64,000 bases of DNA, from the NCBI GenBank assembly GCA_001769535.1, contig MEOH01000015.1:1-64000 (forward strand). Direction: 5' to 3'. Position 1 is the stretch's first letter. Each line of letters begins with the position of its first letter. The stretch is from Bacteroidetes bacterium GWF2_38_335. Its GTDB lineage: Bacteria > Bacteroidota > Bacteroidia > Bacteroidales > GWF2-38-335. Below the pieces are notes generated by a model. That model was not told the origin of the DNA, searched no databases, and saw only the letters and a list, made by a program, of their open reading frames with translations. Below are positions 8,204-16,973 of the stretch, in pieces. Position numbers and translations under genes: made by a program.

Positions 8204-8881
8204 ATGAAAGAACAGAGTTTATATGTATTTAGGATCATAAGCATGGTATTTTCGGGAATACTGATGCTTGAGGCAATGATATTTATTGTTTTAATGATAC
8301 AACTTTCTGACTCCCAACTATTAAGGGTAACCATCGGGTTTATTGGTATTGCCATGGCTGTTTCCTCTATTGTGGTTGGGGGGTTCGTTGAGTCAAAATA
8401 TGAAAAGATTTCGCTTCCTCTTGCAGCGTTTCATCTGGCGGCGCTAATCTTCACTGCAGTAACCCTTGGACTTGATTTTTTTAACAATTTTGCTGTTTCA
8501 GAATCTGGTTATTCGTCCAGCATTTCCCCCGGAGTGATGTTTCTTGCAGCATCACTCATTGGAGGAACAATTGTCGGATTGAAAGTACTGATAATAAACC
8601 CGAAACATGACAAGATGGGGTTTCATGTTGCCCGAACTGTATTAATCCTGCTTTTTTTATGGATATTATATGAAATATATGCTGTGGTATTTTTAGCTCT
8701 CCTGGCAACGATTCTGAAAGATCCGGGGATAATGACATCGATAACACTCAATAATTTCAGGTATAATTTGCTGCTAAACCTTGGAAATAATTACCAATGG
8801 CATTTTTCATTCATCTTTGCTATTATTGTCCAATACAGATTCTTTAATAACTGGTGGTGGAAGGCCGCTTTAAAGAAATGA
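8204..8881 (+). CDS. Integral membrane protein with about six helices, unknown function
   Basis: A 225-residue very hydrophobic protein. Membrane segments are visible at about residues 11-32, 39-61, 67-90, 106-127, 145-172 and 195-213. No conserved charged motif of a transporter or enzyme family stands out. It stands alone: the neighbours on both sides are on the minus strand, and 193 bases of AT-rich sequence lie upstream. The start at 8204 puts the first membrane helix close to the N-terminus. Function unknown. Confidence 0.7.
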   Translation: MKEQSLYVFRIISMVFSGILMLEAMIFIVLMIQLSDSQLLRVTIGFIGIAMAVSSIVVGGFVESKYEKISLPLAAFHLAALIFTAVTLGLDFFNNFAVSESGYSSSISPGVMFLAASLIGGTIVGLKVLIINPKHDKMGFHVARTVLILLFLWILYEIYAVVFLALLATILKDPGIMTSITLNNFRYNLLLNLGNNYQWHFSFIFAIIVQYRFFNNWWWKAALKK

Positions 8882-8954
8882 TTTGTTGATGTTATGATAC
8901 AATGATGAGCAAATGTGCAAATGTTCATGATTTGCTTTGCAAATCATTCATCTG

Positions 8955-10268
8955 CTAATTTGCCATTGCTATTATAAATGGTAAAAAGCTAATCTCCTCA
9001 ATATTTTCCAGATCAGAGTAATCATATTGATACAAACCTTCTTCGCTGATGAGGATGAGGATATCATTGTAAGGAATCACGTCGAAAGCATTAATCCCGG
9101 GGAAACTTGAGATCAAATGATCATCCACGTTCATCGGGTCTGTTACATCGTATATTTTCAATCCTGCTGTACCGTCACATACAAAAAGTGTTTTTCCGTC
9201 AATGCCAAGTCCGTATGGCCCCGACATGGAATAAGTATTCATGACATATGGAGAGCTGATGTTATTAATATTTATCACCTCAAGCGAATTGGTTACACCG
9301 CCACAGGTATTTCCTGCACGCAGGGTCACATAGGCAGTTGTGCCATCAACAACAACGGGGTCGCAGCTTTGGAAATGATCTATTTCAGAAACATAGGCAG
9401 GATTTCCCGAATTGGACACGTCATATACCAGCATTCCTGTTGTTGTTCCCATAAAAAGATAATCATTATAAGTAAACAAAGTTTCGATTGTGCGTGATGT
9501 GGTTATAGTAGCAGAAGTGTGTACAGGTGAAGCAGGGTTGGCAATGTCAAACACTTCAACCTGGCTGGTGTTGACGGTGTACAGACTTCCCTCATGTGTT
9601 GCAAAGCGGGCCATACTGCCGGCAATTGCAATGGTTGAAGCTTTTCCACCTGAACCGCCGCTCTCAGCGTTGAGCATATCCACTCCTTCATTTTCGCCAA
9701 AATAAATCCATCCTCCATCACGACTGTCAATTTCATTGATTTCCTCCACCTCACTGATGGTCCATCCTGTAACAACACCCTGATTCATATCAACCGGACC
9801 AATCGGATAATTCTGGTCATATTCAGGAAAAGTGTATGAAAAGACGTTGTTGATTCTGGTTACCTCAGTAACATTATTCAGGTCACTGATATTCAAAACC
9901 ACCAAATCAACATAGCTGTCGGCATAAAGATAAGTGCCGCTGGTCGACATGTCAATGTTTCCGGGAATATCTATGAACCCAATATTCTGGGGATTTGTAG
10001 GATCAGAATTATCTATGATATGAATTCCTTCAAGCACTTCATTGATAAAAATATAATTGTTGTAAAAATATATCTTACCCGTATTCATCATGGCCACAGG
10101 CTCAACCGATTGTATTTCGGCCGATCGCAGGTCAGAATATGACATATAAACCGGCACATTGGCCGTATAAACACGCTTTTCAATTACCTTGTCTTTGCAA
10201 CCTGATAAGAAAATTACTAATAAAATTACTACGGGGAACAAAATAAATTTTACAGATTGTGGTTTCAT
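8955..10268 (-). CDS. LVIVD-repeat lipoprotein (beta-propeller-like)
   Basis: I chose the ATG at 10268 (MKPQSVKFILFPVVILLVIF), giving 437 residues; the TTG at 10304 would add 12 residues before the signal peptide. The lipobox is FLSGC (Cys at about 24). The body consists of repeats of the LVIVD type: GIHIIDNSDPTNPQNIGFID, LVVLNISDLNNVTEVTRI, VEVFDIANPASPVHTS, MLVYDVSNSGNPAYVSEI, LEVININNISSPYVMNTY and LKIYDVTDPMNVDDHLIS. This repeat is predicted to build a beta-propeller and is common in surface lipoproteins of Bacteroidota. No enzymatic motif was found; binding or a scaffold role is plausible but not shown. Confidence 0.8.
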   Translation of the reverse strand: MKPQSVKFILFPVVILLVIFLSGCKDKVIEKRVYTANVPVYMSYSDLRSAEIQSVEPVAMMNTGKIYFYNNYIFINEVLEGIHIIDNSDPTNPQNIGFIDIPGNIDMSTSGTYLYADSYVDLVVLNISDLNNVTEVTRINNVFSYTFPEYDQNYPIGPVDMNQGVVTGWTISEVEEINEIDSRDGGWIYFGENEGVDMLNAESGGSGGKASTIAIAGSMARFATHEGSLYTVNTSQVEVFDIANPASPVHTSATITTSRTIETLFTYNDYLFMGTTTGMLVYDVSNSGNPAYVSEIDHFQSCDPVVVDGTTAYVTLRAGNTCGGVTNSLEVININNISSPYVMNTYSMSGPYGLGIDGKTLFVCDGTAGLKIYDVTDPMNVDDHLISSFPGINAFDVIPYNDILILISEEGLYQYDYSDLENIEEISFLPFIIAMAN

Positions 10269-10340
10269 AGCAATGTATTTTTTACTTTTATAAAATAATT
10301 TCAAATTTAAAGAATAATTAACTAATTGTCAATAAAATCT

Positions 10341-11039
10341 ATGCATAAACGCAGAATTATATTTATTATTATTTTCTTTTTTATTTTAATCCAGGGATTC
10401 GGACAAAACGTAACCCATCATGTTTATTTGAAAAACGGAAGTATAATTAAAGGTAAGATCATTGAAAATGTACCCGGCGATCATATTAAAATTAAGTGCA
10501 AAGACGGCAATATATGGGCTTTCAAAGAATCGGAAATAGAAAAAACAGAAGATTATTCACCCCAGCTCAATTTTTTGTACACCGATTTAGGAATGGGCGT
10601 TACAATCAGCGATAATATAAACGGTGAAATAAACTTGTCGGTGGGGTATAAAATAAACAAAAGATTTTCAGCAGGCATTTCAACCGGTTATGACTGGATT
10701 TCCCAAAATTCACCTTTCATTAACCGTGGCGGGATGCCATTCCAGGCCGAAGGCCGGTTTAATTTCTTCCCCGAAAAATACTGGGATTTACAATTTGTTT
10801 TAAAAACAGGATATCTTTTACTTCGCCAGACTTACTACGACCGCCCTGATGTCAGTTTCTCACTTAATCCATGTCTTTATTTGCTGACAAACTCAACCGA
10901 AGGAAAAGGTCTGTATATCGGAGCCGGATATCGTTTTCAGTATATGAGAACCGAAGGCTGGTATTACTGGGAATCAAAAAAATCATCCGTCGAATATTAT
11001 TTCAACCGCGTCAACCTGAAAGTTGGTTATATTTTCTAA
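10341..11039 (+). CDS. Outer-membrane beta-barrel-like protein
   Basis: The ATG at 10341 (MHKRRIIFIIIFFFILIQGF) gives 232 residues; an in-frame TTG at 10326 is less likely. A signal peptide is followed by a short domain at about 30-75 (HHVYLKNGSIIKGKIIENVP...GNIWAFKESEIEKTE). This looks like the strand motif often found before barrels in Bacteroidota, in which a sequence is recognised as 'component to be tuned by a Lys-rich loop'; its role is unknown. The rest alternates polar and aromatic residues in strands (INLSVGYKINKRFSAGISTG, KGLYIGAGYRFQYM) and ends in a terminal Phe (NLKVGYIF), the classic signal for outer-membrane barrel assembly. It probably forms an 8-strand barrel of the OmpW/OmpA size class. 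Confidence 0.7.
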   Translation: MHKRRIIFIIIFFFILIQGFGQNVTHHVYLKNGSIIKGKIIENVPGDHIKIKCKDGNIWAFKESEIEKTEDYSPQLNFLYTDLGMGVTISDNINGEINLSVGYKINKRFSAGISTGYDWISQNSPFINRGGMPFQAEGRFNFFPEKYWDLQFVLKTGYLLLRQTYYDRPDVSFSLNPCLYLLTNSTEGKGLYIGAGYRFQYMRTEGWYYWESKKSSVEYYFNRVNLKVGYIF

Positions 11040-11040
11040 C

Positions 11041-11098
11041 GCCCGCGTGCGGGCTCTCCCAAGTTTGCAACTTGGGAGAATGTTTGCAACTTGGGGAA
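11041..11098. repeat. Tandem hairpin repeats after the barrel gene
   Basis: Immediately after the stop codon there is GCCCGC-GT-GCGGGC (11041-11054). Next is a perfect 11-bp inverted repeat (TCTCCCAAGTT at 55-65 and its complement at 69-79, loop TGC). A third partial copy of the half-site, GTTTGCAACTTGGG, lies at 11082-11095. The G+C-rich hairpins stand out from the AT-rich surroundings and may serve as a terminator or a REP-like element; no long T run follows. Confidence 0.6.
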
Positions 11099-11488
11099 AT
11101 TTTATTACTTGAGAGTAAGTTTGCAATTAATAAATAACCACCACAAACCACTGATAATAAGAATATTATCTTCCGTATTTTTCTTTCATCAAAAACATTT
11201 TGCTATATTAAAAAATAGACTAGTTTTTTATTAACTTTGCACTCTTTTGTAAAAAAAGAAAAAAAAATCGGGCCTCTAAAAAAGGCTATGTTCTTAAACT
11301 TAAAAAGTGTTAAATATTTTATTTTAATAAAAAAAAGTTGTAAATTTAGTAATCTGAAAATTCAATGAATTACTAAAAGGGTTTGACAGACTGTGAATCA
11401 GTCGGTAACGCACGATTTTTAATAAAACATAATAATTCACTGAAAAAAAAGTTAATATTAATTGTTCGAATAAATTGATTTGCCTGAA
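11099..11488. other. Long AT-rich leader region before recQ
   Basis: No reading frame of useful size. A TAACTTTG at 11232-11239 matches the -7 consensus but has no TTG at the right distance. Two inverted repeats lie nearer to recQ: TTTAGTAAT...ATTACTAAA (about 11345-11378) and GACTG-TGAAT-CAGTC (about 11389-11403). They could fold in a long recQ leader. No known riboswitch was recognised. Confidence 0.4.
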
Positions 11489-13669
11489 ATGGAAATAAGT
11501 GTAGATACATCTTTGTTGCCCTACTTAAAAAAATACTTCGGTTTCGATAAATTCAAAGGAACCCAGGAAGAAATAATCCGCAACGTATTAAATGGAAATG
11601 ACACTTTTGTGCTCATGCCTACGGGGGGCGGAAAATCGCTTTGTTACCAGTTACCCTCTCTCATATTGCCGGGTACTGCCATTGTTATATCGCCCTTGAT
11701 TGCCCTGATGAAAAATCAGGTCGACTCCATGCGCTCTTTCAGCACTGAAGATGGTGTAGCCCATTTTCTTAATTCCTCGCTCACTAAAACTGAAATTGCC
11801 AGAGTTAAAGAGGACATTGTCAGCGGTAAAACAAAACTTTTGTATGTTGCCCCCGAATCTCTTACCAAAGAAGAAAATGTTATTTTTCTTAAACAGGTAC
11901 AGGTTTCTTTCTATGCCGTTGATGAAGCACATTGCATTTCTGAATGGGGACACGATTTTCGTCCTGAATATCGCCGCATAAGACCTATTATCAATCAGAT
12001 CGGAACAGCTCCCATTATTGCCCTTACAGCCACCGCAACACCTAAAGTACAGCATGATATTCAGAAAAACCTGACCATGCTCGAAGCCAACGTGTTCAAA
12101 TCTTCTTTCCGAAGACACAACCTGTACTATGAAGTAAGGCCAAAAGTCAATGCCACTAAAGAGATTATAAAATTCATAAAAAATAACGAAGGCAAATCGG
12201 GTATTATCTATTGCCTCAGTCGCAAAAAAGTTGAAGAACTTGCCGAAACTTTACAGGTTAACGGAATCAGATGTCTTCCTTATCATGCCGGAATGGACTC
12301 CTCAACCCGTTCGCGCAACCAGGACATGTTCCTGATGGAAGAGGCCGAAGTGATCGTTGCTACTATTGCATTCGGAATGGGTATTGACAAGCCCGATGTG
12401 CGTTTTGTCATCCACTACGACATTCCCAAAAGTCTGGAAGGTTATTACCAGGAAACCGGTCGCGCAGGCAGGGATGGTGGCGAAGGCCGCTGCATCACTT
12501 TCTACAGCTACGACGATATCCAGAAACTTGAAAAATTCATGCAGGGCAAGCCGGTCAATGAACAGGAAATCGGCAAGCAACTGCTGCTTGAAACAGTTTC
12601 TTATGCCGAATCATCTGTTTGCAGGGTGCGTCAATTGCTCAACTACTTTGGGGAAATCCTTGAAGAAGGATGCGGCAATTGCGACAACTGCCTCAATCCC
12701 AAAGAGGAATTTGAAGGAAAAGATGATATCTGCCTGGCTCTCGAAACCATTCTCGATGTTAGTGAAAAATTCAAAGCCGAACATGTGGCCAATATACTTT
12801 CCGGAAATGCAACCCCTCAGGTAAAAACCTACAACCACCATATGCTTGATTGTTTTGGGTTGGGCAAAGATAAAGACAAAAAACACTGGACCATGGTTTT
12901 GAGACAGGCATTGGTTGCTCAAATGGTCTCCAAGGAAATTGAAAATTATGGTCTGCTCAAGCTCACCGACGAAGGACGCAGGTACCTCGAAAATCCACAT
13001 TCCTTTAAACTGACCAAGGATCATGACTACGATCAGGTTGATGAAGAAAACCGTTCGCAGGGCGGAACCAGCTCTGTTGATCCTGCTCTGTTCAGCATGC
13101 TGAAAGATTTGAGAAAACAAATCTCGAAGCATAAAAATGTTCCTCCTTTTGTGATTTTCCAGGATCCTTCGCTTGAAGATATGGCCATTCAGTATCCCAT
13201 CACCATGGAAGAAATGCAGCAGATTGTGGGAGTAGGTGCAGGAAAAGCCCAACGATACGGAGCCGAGTTCATTGAACTCATTAAAAAGTATGTTGTCGAA
13301 AATGAAATTGAACGCCCGCAGGACATGCTGGTGCGCTCAGTGGTAAACAAATCGGGAAACAAGGTTTACATCATCCAGAGCATCGACCGCAAAATGCCCC
13401 TCAACGACATTGCCGAAGCCAAAAACATGGATATGATGGATTTGATTTCAGAATTGGAAGCCATAGTGTATTCAGGCACCAAAATAGATATTGATTATTT
13501 TATCAAAGACACTTTCGACGAAGAAGCCTCTGAAGAAATTTATCAGTATTTCAATGAAGCCGAAACCGACGCAATTCCTGCCGCCCTTCAGGAACTTGGC
13601 GAGGAATATTACTCTGAACAGGAAATCAGACTGGTTAGGATTAAATTTATTTCGGAGATGGGGAATTGA
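11489..13669 (+). CDS. recQ: ATP-dependent DNA helicase RecQ
   Basis: A superfamily 2 3'-5' DNA helicase for recombination and fork repair. The ATG at 11489 gives 726 residues (a TTG at 11480 is an alternative). Walker A is PTGGGKS at 44-50, and the DEAH box lies in AVDEAHCISEWGHDFRPEY near 140. Motif VI is YYQETGRAGRDGG, with the Arg finger. The RQC zinc site follows (CRVRQLLNYFGE...CGNCDNC), then a winged-helix region and an HRDC domain at about 530-600 (LFSMLKDLRKQISKHKNVPP...GVGAGKAQRYG). A C-terminal extension of about 100 residues beyond HRDC is usual for the Bacteroidota form and looks helical/wHTH-like (MPLNDIAEAKNMDMMDLISE). All helicase motifs look intact. Neighbouring dapF is convergent. 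Confidence 0.95.
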   Translation: MEISVDTSLLPYLKKYFGFDKFKGTQEEIIRNVLNGNDTFVLMPTGGGKSLCYQLPSLILPGTAIVISPLIALMKNQVDSMRSFSTEDGVAHFLNSSLTKTEIARVKEDIVSGKTKLLYVAPESLTKEENVIFLKQVQVSFYAVDEAHCISEWGHDFRPEYRRIRPIINQIGTAPIIALTATATPKVQHDIQKNLTMLEANVFKSSFRRHNLYYEVRPKVNATKEIIKFIKNNEGKSGIIYCLSRKKVEELAETLQVNGIRCLPYHAGMDSSTRSRNQDMFLMEEAEVIVATIAFGMGIDKPDVRFVIHYDIPKSLEGYYQETGRAGRDGGEGRCITFYSYDDIQKLEKFMQGKPVNEQEIGKQLLLETVSYAESSVCRVRQLLNYFGEILEEGCGNCDNCLNPKEEFEGKDDICLALETILDVSEKFKAEHVANILSGNATPQVKTYNHHMLDCFGLGKDKDKKHWTMVLRQALVAQMVSKEIENYGLLKLTDEGRRYLENPHSFKLTKDHDYDQVDEENRSQGGTSSVDPALFSMLKDLRKQISKHKNVPPFVIFQDPSLEDMAIQYPITMEEMQQIVGVGAGKAQRYGAEFIELIKKYVVENEIERPQDMLVRSVVNKSGNKVYIIQSIDRKMPLNDIAEAKNMDMMDLISELEAIVYSGTKIDIDYFIKDTFDEEASEEIYQYFNEAETDAIPAALQELGEEYYSEQEIRLVRIKFISEMGN

Positions 13670-13721
13670 TGATATTTTAATGTGATTGTCCGATAATTCA
13701 AATCTTCAAACAATCAAACCA

Positions 13722-14498
13722 TCAAATCGTAACCACCCCTGTAAAAACCTCAGCAGCCGGACCGGTAAGCATGATATTACGGTAACCGTGCTTTGTTTTC
13801 TCAAAACTTACTTTCAGGATTCCGCCGGGTGCCTGTAACGAAAGTTCATTTATTCCGGGATGCACTGCTTCAGAAATAACCAATGCTGCAGCCACAGTGC
13901 CCGTTCCGCATGAGTAGGTTTCGTCTTCCACTCCCCTTTCGTAAGTCCGTATTTCGATTTGTTCCTTTGAATAGCTCACAAAATTGACATTGGTGCCACC
14001 GGGTGCAAATTCACTGCGATTGCGAATTTTTCTGCCCAATGATACCACATCTATACTTTTTACATTTTCAACAAACTCAATATAATGCGGAGATCCGGTG
14101 TTTACAAAGTAATTGTTCCCGATTTTTTTTATTTCAGAAACATCATTCATTTTCAAGCTGACAAGATTATCAGACATTTTGGCATAGTGCGGACCATCAA
14201 CTGCCAAAAAATTGGTTTCATTACCAATTATCCCCAGTTTTTTCGCAAAAGCAACAATGCATCTTCCACCGTTTCCGCACATGGTTCCTTCATGTCCGTC
14301 GGAATTATAATACTTCATCTCGAAATCCTGTGATTTTGAACTGTTCAGAAGCATCAATCCGTCACCCCCAATGCCAAACCTGCGGTCGCAGAGTTGTTTT
14401 ACGAGACTGCTGTTTGAACTGTCAAAAATGCCGCTGCGGTTGTCAATCAGCACAAAATCATTGCCCGCCCCGTGGTATTTTGTAAAAGAAATTGTCAT
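13722..14498 (-). CDS. dapF: Diaminopimelate epimerase
   Basis: Converts LL-2,6-diaminopimelate to the meso form for lysine and peptidoglycan synthesis, in the cytoplasm. The protein has 258 residues, slightly shorter than the usual 270-280. The two catalytic cysteines sit in the conserved motifs: Cys74 in CGNGGRC and Cys197 in SCGTGTVAA. The N-terminal FTKYHGAGNDFVLID and the FGIGGDGLML motif are also characteristic. The two mirrored half-domains are complete. The gene is alone on the minus strand and converges with recQ across about 50 bases. No clear promoter was found within 100 bases upstream. Confidence 0.95.
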   Translation of the reverse strand: MTISFTKYHGAGNDFVLIDNRSGIFDSSNSSLVKQLCDRRFGIGGDGLMLLNSSKSQDFEMKYYNSDGHEGTMCGNGGRCIVAFAKKLGIIGNETNFLAVDGPHYAKMSDNLVSLKMNDVSEIKKIGNNYFVNTGSPHYIEFVENVKSIDVVSLGRKIRNRSEFAPGGTNVNFVSYSKEQIEIRTYERGVEDETYSCGTGTVAAALVISEAVHPGINELSLQAPGGILKVSFEKTKHGYRNIMLTGPAAEVFTGVVTI

Positions 14499-14659
14499 GC
14501 TCTGTTAAGAAAAGTTAAACTTAATAATTCAATGCAACACAAATAAAACCTGTTCGTTTTCAATGGTAAAGCTACGAAATTAATTTTTAATGAGTAATTT
14601 TGATTTGAAAAATTGGTTTTGATCGGAATGAAATTTGAGGATGATTAGCAAATGTGATG

Positions 14660-14754
14660 TCCCGATAGCAATCGGGAAGCAGATGTGATGATGCAATCTC
14701 ATTAAAAACATCAGAAGGAGGAATAGGAGATTGCTTCGTTCCTCGCAAAGACGG
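14660..14754. repeat. Short palindromic repeat element before the HtrA gene
   Basis: This contains TCCCGAT-AGCA-ATCGGGA at 14660-14677. It also has a wider inverted repeat, GCAATCTC (14693-14700) with GAGATTGC (14727-14734). The right end, 14727-14748, is identical over 22 bases to 59004-59025 in the element near the saccharopine dehydrogenase gene, and ends CAAAGACGG. It lies 28 bases before the ATG of the HtrA gene and so inside its untranslated leader or promoter region. Confidence 0.6.
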
Positions 14755-14782
14755 TGTTATTAAAAAACTTTATTTAAGTTCT

Positions 14783-15943
14783 ATGACAACAAAAAACTTA
14801 ATCCTGACAATCGTGATTGCGGTGATAACCGGAGTGTCATCAGTGGCAATCTATTCAAATTATTTTGACAACAACACACAGGTAATACTAAAAGAAAATG
14901 ACGGTGCACCGGTCAAATATGTGAACCTGCCCGGGGGTGTTTCGGCTCCGGATTTTACCATTGCAGCCAAAACATCGGTCGATGCGGTGGTTCACGTAAA
15001 GACTAAGTTTAAAGGTGTTGTTTACGAATACAGCAATCCCATCACCGAATTCTTTTATGGAAGAGGCGACATGTATTACCAGCCGCCTACAACCTCAACC
15101 GGATCGGGTGTGATCATATCACCCGACGGATATATTGTCACCAACAACCATGTAATTGAAAACGCAGATGAAATTGAAGTGGTTCTAAACAACAACAAAT
15201 CATTCAAGGCTACTTTAACAGGGAGTGATCCATCAACAGACATAGCGGTTTTGAAAATTGATGGCAGTGGCTACCCTTTTATGGTTTACGGCGATTCAGA
15301 TGCCTTAAATATTGGAGAATGGGTTCTGGCTGTTGGCAATCCGTTTAACCTCACATCAACAGTAACAGCCGGAATTGTGAGTGCAAAGGCCCGGAATATC
15401 AACCTGTCGTCGAAGCAGTTTGCCATTGAATCATTTATACAGACCGATGCAGTGGTCAATCCGGGTAACAGCGGCGGGGCATTGGTTAATTCCAGAGGCG
15501 AGCTGATTGGTATAAATACAGCCATTGCTTCCAGAACGGGTTCGTTTATGGGCTATTCCTTTGCCATTCCGGTAAACATCGTAAAAAAAGTTGTTGATGA
15601 CATCAGGGATTACGGAAAAGTGCAGCGCGCTTACCTGGGAATAAGCATCATTGATATAAATTCAGATATTGCAAAACAGTTAAAAATTGAATCTGTCGAA
15701 GGAATATACGTGACGGCTGTAGCCGAAGGAGGATCTGCTGCCATGGCAGGTATAAAACCCGGGGATATTATCATTGGGTTTGGAGATATCAAGGTGAACA
15801 AAGTAGCCGAACTGCAGGAACAAGCATCCAAATACAGACCCGGTGATAAAGTTCAGATTACCTATGAAAGAAACGGAAAAGTTGAGACAGAAAAAATGAC
15901 CATGCAAAATGCAAATGGCAATACAAACCTAATCACAAAGTAA
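14783..15943 (+). CDS. HtrA/DegP-type periplasmic serine protease with one PDZ domain
   Basis: Envelope protein quality-control protease of family S1C. The 386-residue protein has an N-terminal signal sequence or anchor (about 5-25). The trypsin-like domain spans about 55-270, with the catalytic triad visible: His123 (TNNHVIENADE), Asp153 (STDIAVLKID) and Ser230 (NPGNSGGAL). One PDZ domain follows at about 280-370 (YLGISIIDINSD...GGSAAMAGIKPGDIIIGFG). DegP and DegQ have two PDZ domains, so this is closer to DegS-like architecture, although Bacteroidota DegQ homologues are often longer. It is next to rpoD but has its own gap. A repeat element occupies the leader. Periplasmic protease function is secure; the exact orthology (degP, degQ or degS) is not. 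Confidence 0.9.
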   Translation: MTTKNLILTIVIAVITGVSSVAIYSNYFDNNTQVILKENDGAPVKYVNLPGGVSAPDFTIAAKTSVDAVVHVKTKFKGVVYEYSNPITEFFYGRGDMYYQPPTTSTGSGVIISPDGYIVTNNHVIENADEIEVVLNNNKSFKATLTGSDPSTDIAVLKIDGSGYPFMVYGDSDALNIGEWVLAVGNPFNLTSTVTAGIVSAKARNINLSSKQFAIESFIQTDAVVNPGNSGGALVNSRGELIGINTAIASRTGSFMGYSFAIPVNIVKKVVDDIRDYGKVQRAYLGISIIDINSDIAKQLKIESVEGIYVTAVAEGGSAAMAGIKPGDIIIGFGDIKVNKVAELQEQASKYRPGDKVQITYERNGKVETEKMTMQNANGNTNLITK

Positions 15944-16007
15944 CATATTTTAATTCATTGATATATTGACGAATACCTATTATTTTACAATTATTTGACG
16001 TAATATA

Positions 16008-16038
16008 TTGACATGAGATACAAAATAGACTACCTTTG
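16008..16038 (+). promoter_or_regulatory. rpoD promoter, Bacteroidota type
   Basis: TTG at 16008-16010, a 20-base spacer and TACCTTTG at 16031-16038 match the Bacteroidota primary-sigma consensus exactly. The start of transcription would be near 16045, leaving a leader of about 15 bases before the ATG at 16059. Confidence 0.75.
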
Positions 16039-16058
16039 CGGAAATTTTTTCATTCGAA

Positions 16059-16919
16059 ATGAGACAATTAAAGATAACTAAATCGATCACCAACCGCGAA
16101 AGCGCTTCATTAGACAAATACTTACAGGAAATCGGAAAAGAAGACCTTATTACCGTTGAGGAAGAAGTGGAGTTGGCACAGCGCATCAGGAAAGGTGACA
16201 GACAGGCATTAGAGAAACTGACAAGAGCAAACTTAAGGTTTGTTGTTTCGGTTGCGAAGCAATACCAAAATCAGGGATTGAGTTTACCCGATTTGATTAA
16301 CGAAGGTAATCTTGGCTTGATTAAGGCAGCTGAAAAGTTTGACGAAACAAGGGGTTTTAAATTTATATCCTACGCAGTATGGTGGATTCGTCAGTCTATT
16401 CTGCAGGCATTGGCCGAGCAGTCAAGGATTGTAAGATTACCGCTTAACCAGGTAGGGTCTTTAAATAAAATCAACAAAGCATTTTCGAAGTTTGAACAGG
16501 AGAACGAAAGAACTCCATCACCCGAAGAACTTGCTGATTTGCTGGAACTGCCAAAGGATAAAGTTGCCGATACCTTAAAAGTATCCGGAAGGCATATTTC
16601 TGTTGATGCACCTTTTGTTGAAGGCGAAGACAACAGTCTGCTCGACGTACTCGAAAACCGCGACAGTCCAATTGCCGACGGAAAACTGATGTGCGAATCA
16701 CTTTCAAGGGAAATTGAAAGAGCATTGGCTACCCTTACAGAAAGGGAAAGAGACATCATTAAACTGTTTTTCGGAATTGGAATTCAGGAAATGACTCTTG
16801 AAGAAATCGGAGAAAAATTCGGTTTAACAAGGGAAAGAGTCCGTCAGATTAAAGAAAAAGCCATCAGAAGGTTGAGACATACTTCAAGAAGCAAGCTTCT
16901 GAAAACTTATCTTGGATAA
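16059..16919 (+). CDS. rpoD: RNA polymerase primary sigma factor RpoD (sigma-A)
   Basis: The housekeeping sigma factor. Its 286 residues are typical for Bacteroidota, which lack the long region 1.1 and the non-conserved insert of proteobacterial sigma-70. Region 1.2 is present ([20 protein letters not shown]). Region 2 follows ([20 protein letters not shown] and [14 protein letters not shown]), then region 3 (about 140-200) and region 4, with the -35 recognition helix [20 protein letters not shown]. It is monocistronic, with its own consensus promoter and a strong terminator shared with the convergent peroxiredoxin gene. The TAnnTTTG promoters in this window are its expected targets. Confidence 0.97.
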   Translation: MRQLKITKSITNRESASLDKYLQEIGKEDLITVEEEVELAQRIRKGDRQALEKLTRANLRFVVSVAKQYQNQGLSLPDLINEGNLGLIKAAEKFDETRGFKFISYAVWWIRQSILQALAEQSRIVRLPLNQVGSLNKINKAFSKFEQENERTPSPEELADLLELPKDKVADTLKVSGRHISVDAPFVEGEDNSLLDVLENRDSPIADGKLMCESLSREIERALATLTERERDIIKLFFGIGIQEMTLEEIGEKFGLTRERVRQIKEKAIRRLRHTSRSKLLKTYLG

Positions 16920-16940
16920 AACTAAAACGATATAAAATAA

Positions 16941-16967
16941 AAAAAGGGAAGTTAAACTTCCCTTTTT
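16941..16967. terminator. Bidirectional terminator between rpoD and the peroxiredoxin gene
   Basis: AAAAAGGGAAG-TTAAA-CTTCCCTTTTT is an 11-bp stem with a 5-nt loop, with A and T tracts on both sides. It lies 21 bases after the rpoD stop and 6 bases before the end of the convergent peroxiredoxin gene (stop at 16974), so it can serve both. Confidence 0.85.
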
Positions 16968-16973
16968 TATTTC

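Noticed and set aside
11380-11420. A GACTGTGAATCAGTC stem-loop that looks like a tRNA anticodon arm
   Set aside because: There is no acceptor stem, D arm or T arm around it, so it is not a tRNA gene. It is kept only as an inverted repeat in the recQ leader.
12611-13252. A 213-codon minus-strand frame inside recQ
   Set aside because: It lies entirely under the conserved RQC and HRDC regions of recQ and has no recognisable domain.
14783-15943. DegP with two PDZ domains
   Set aside because: Only one PDZ domain fits between residue 280 and the stop at 386.
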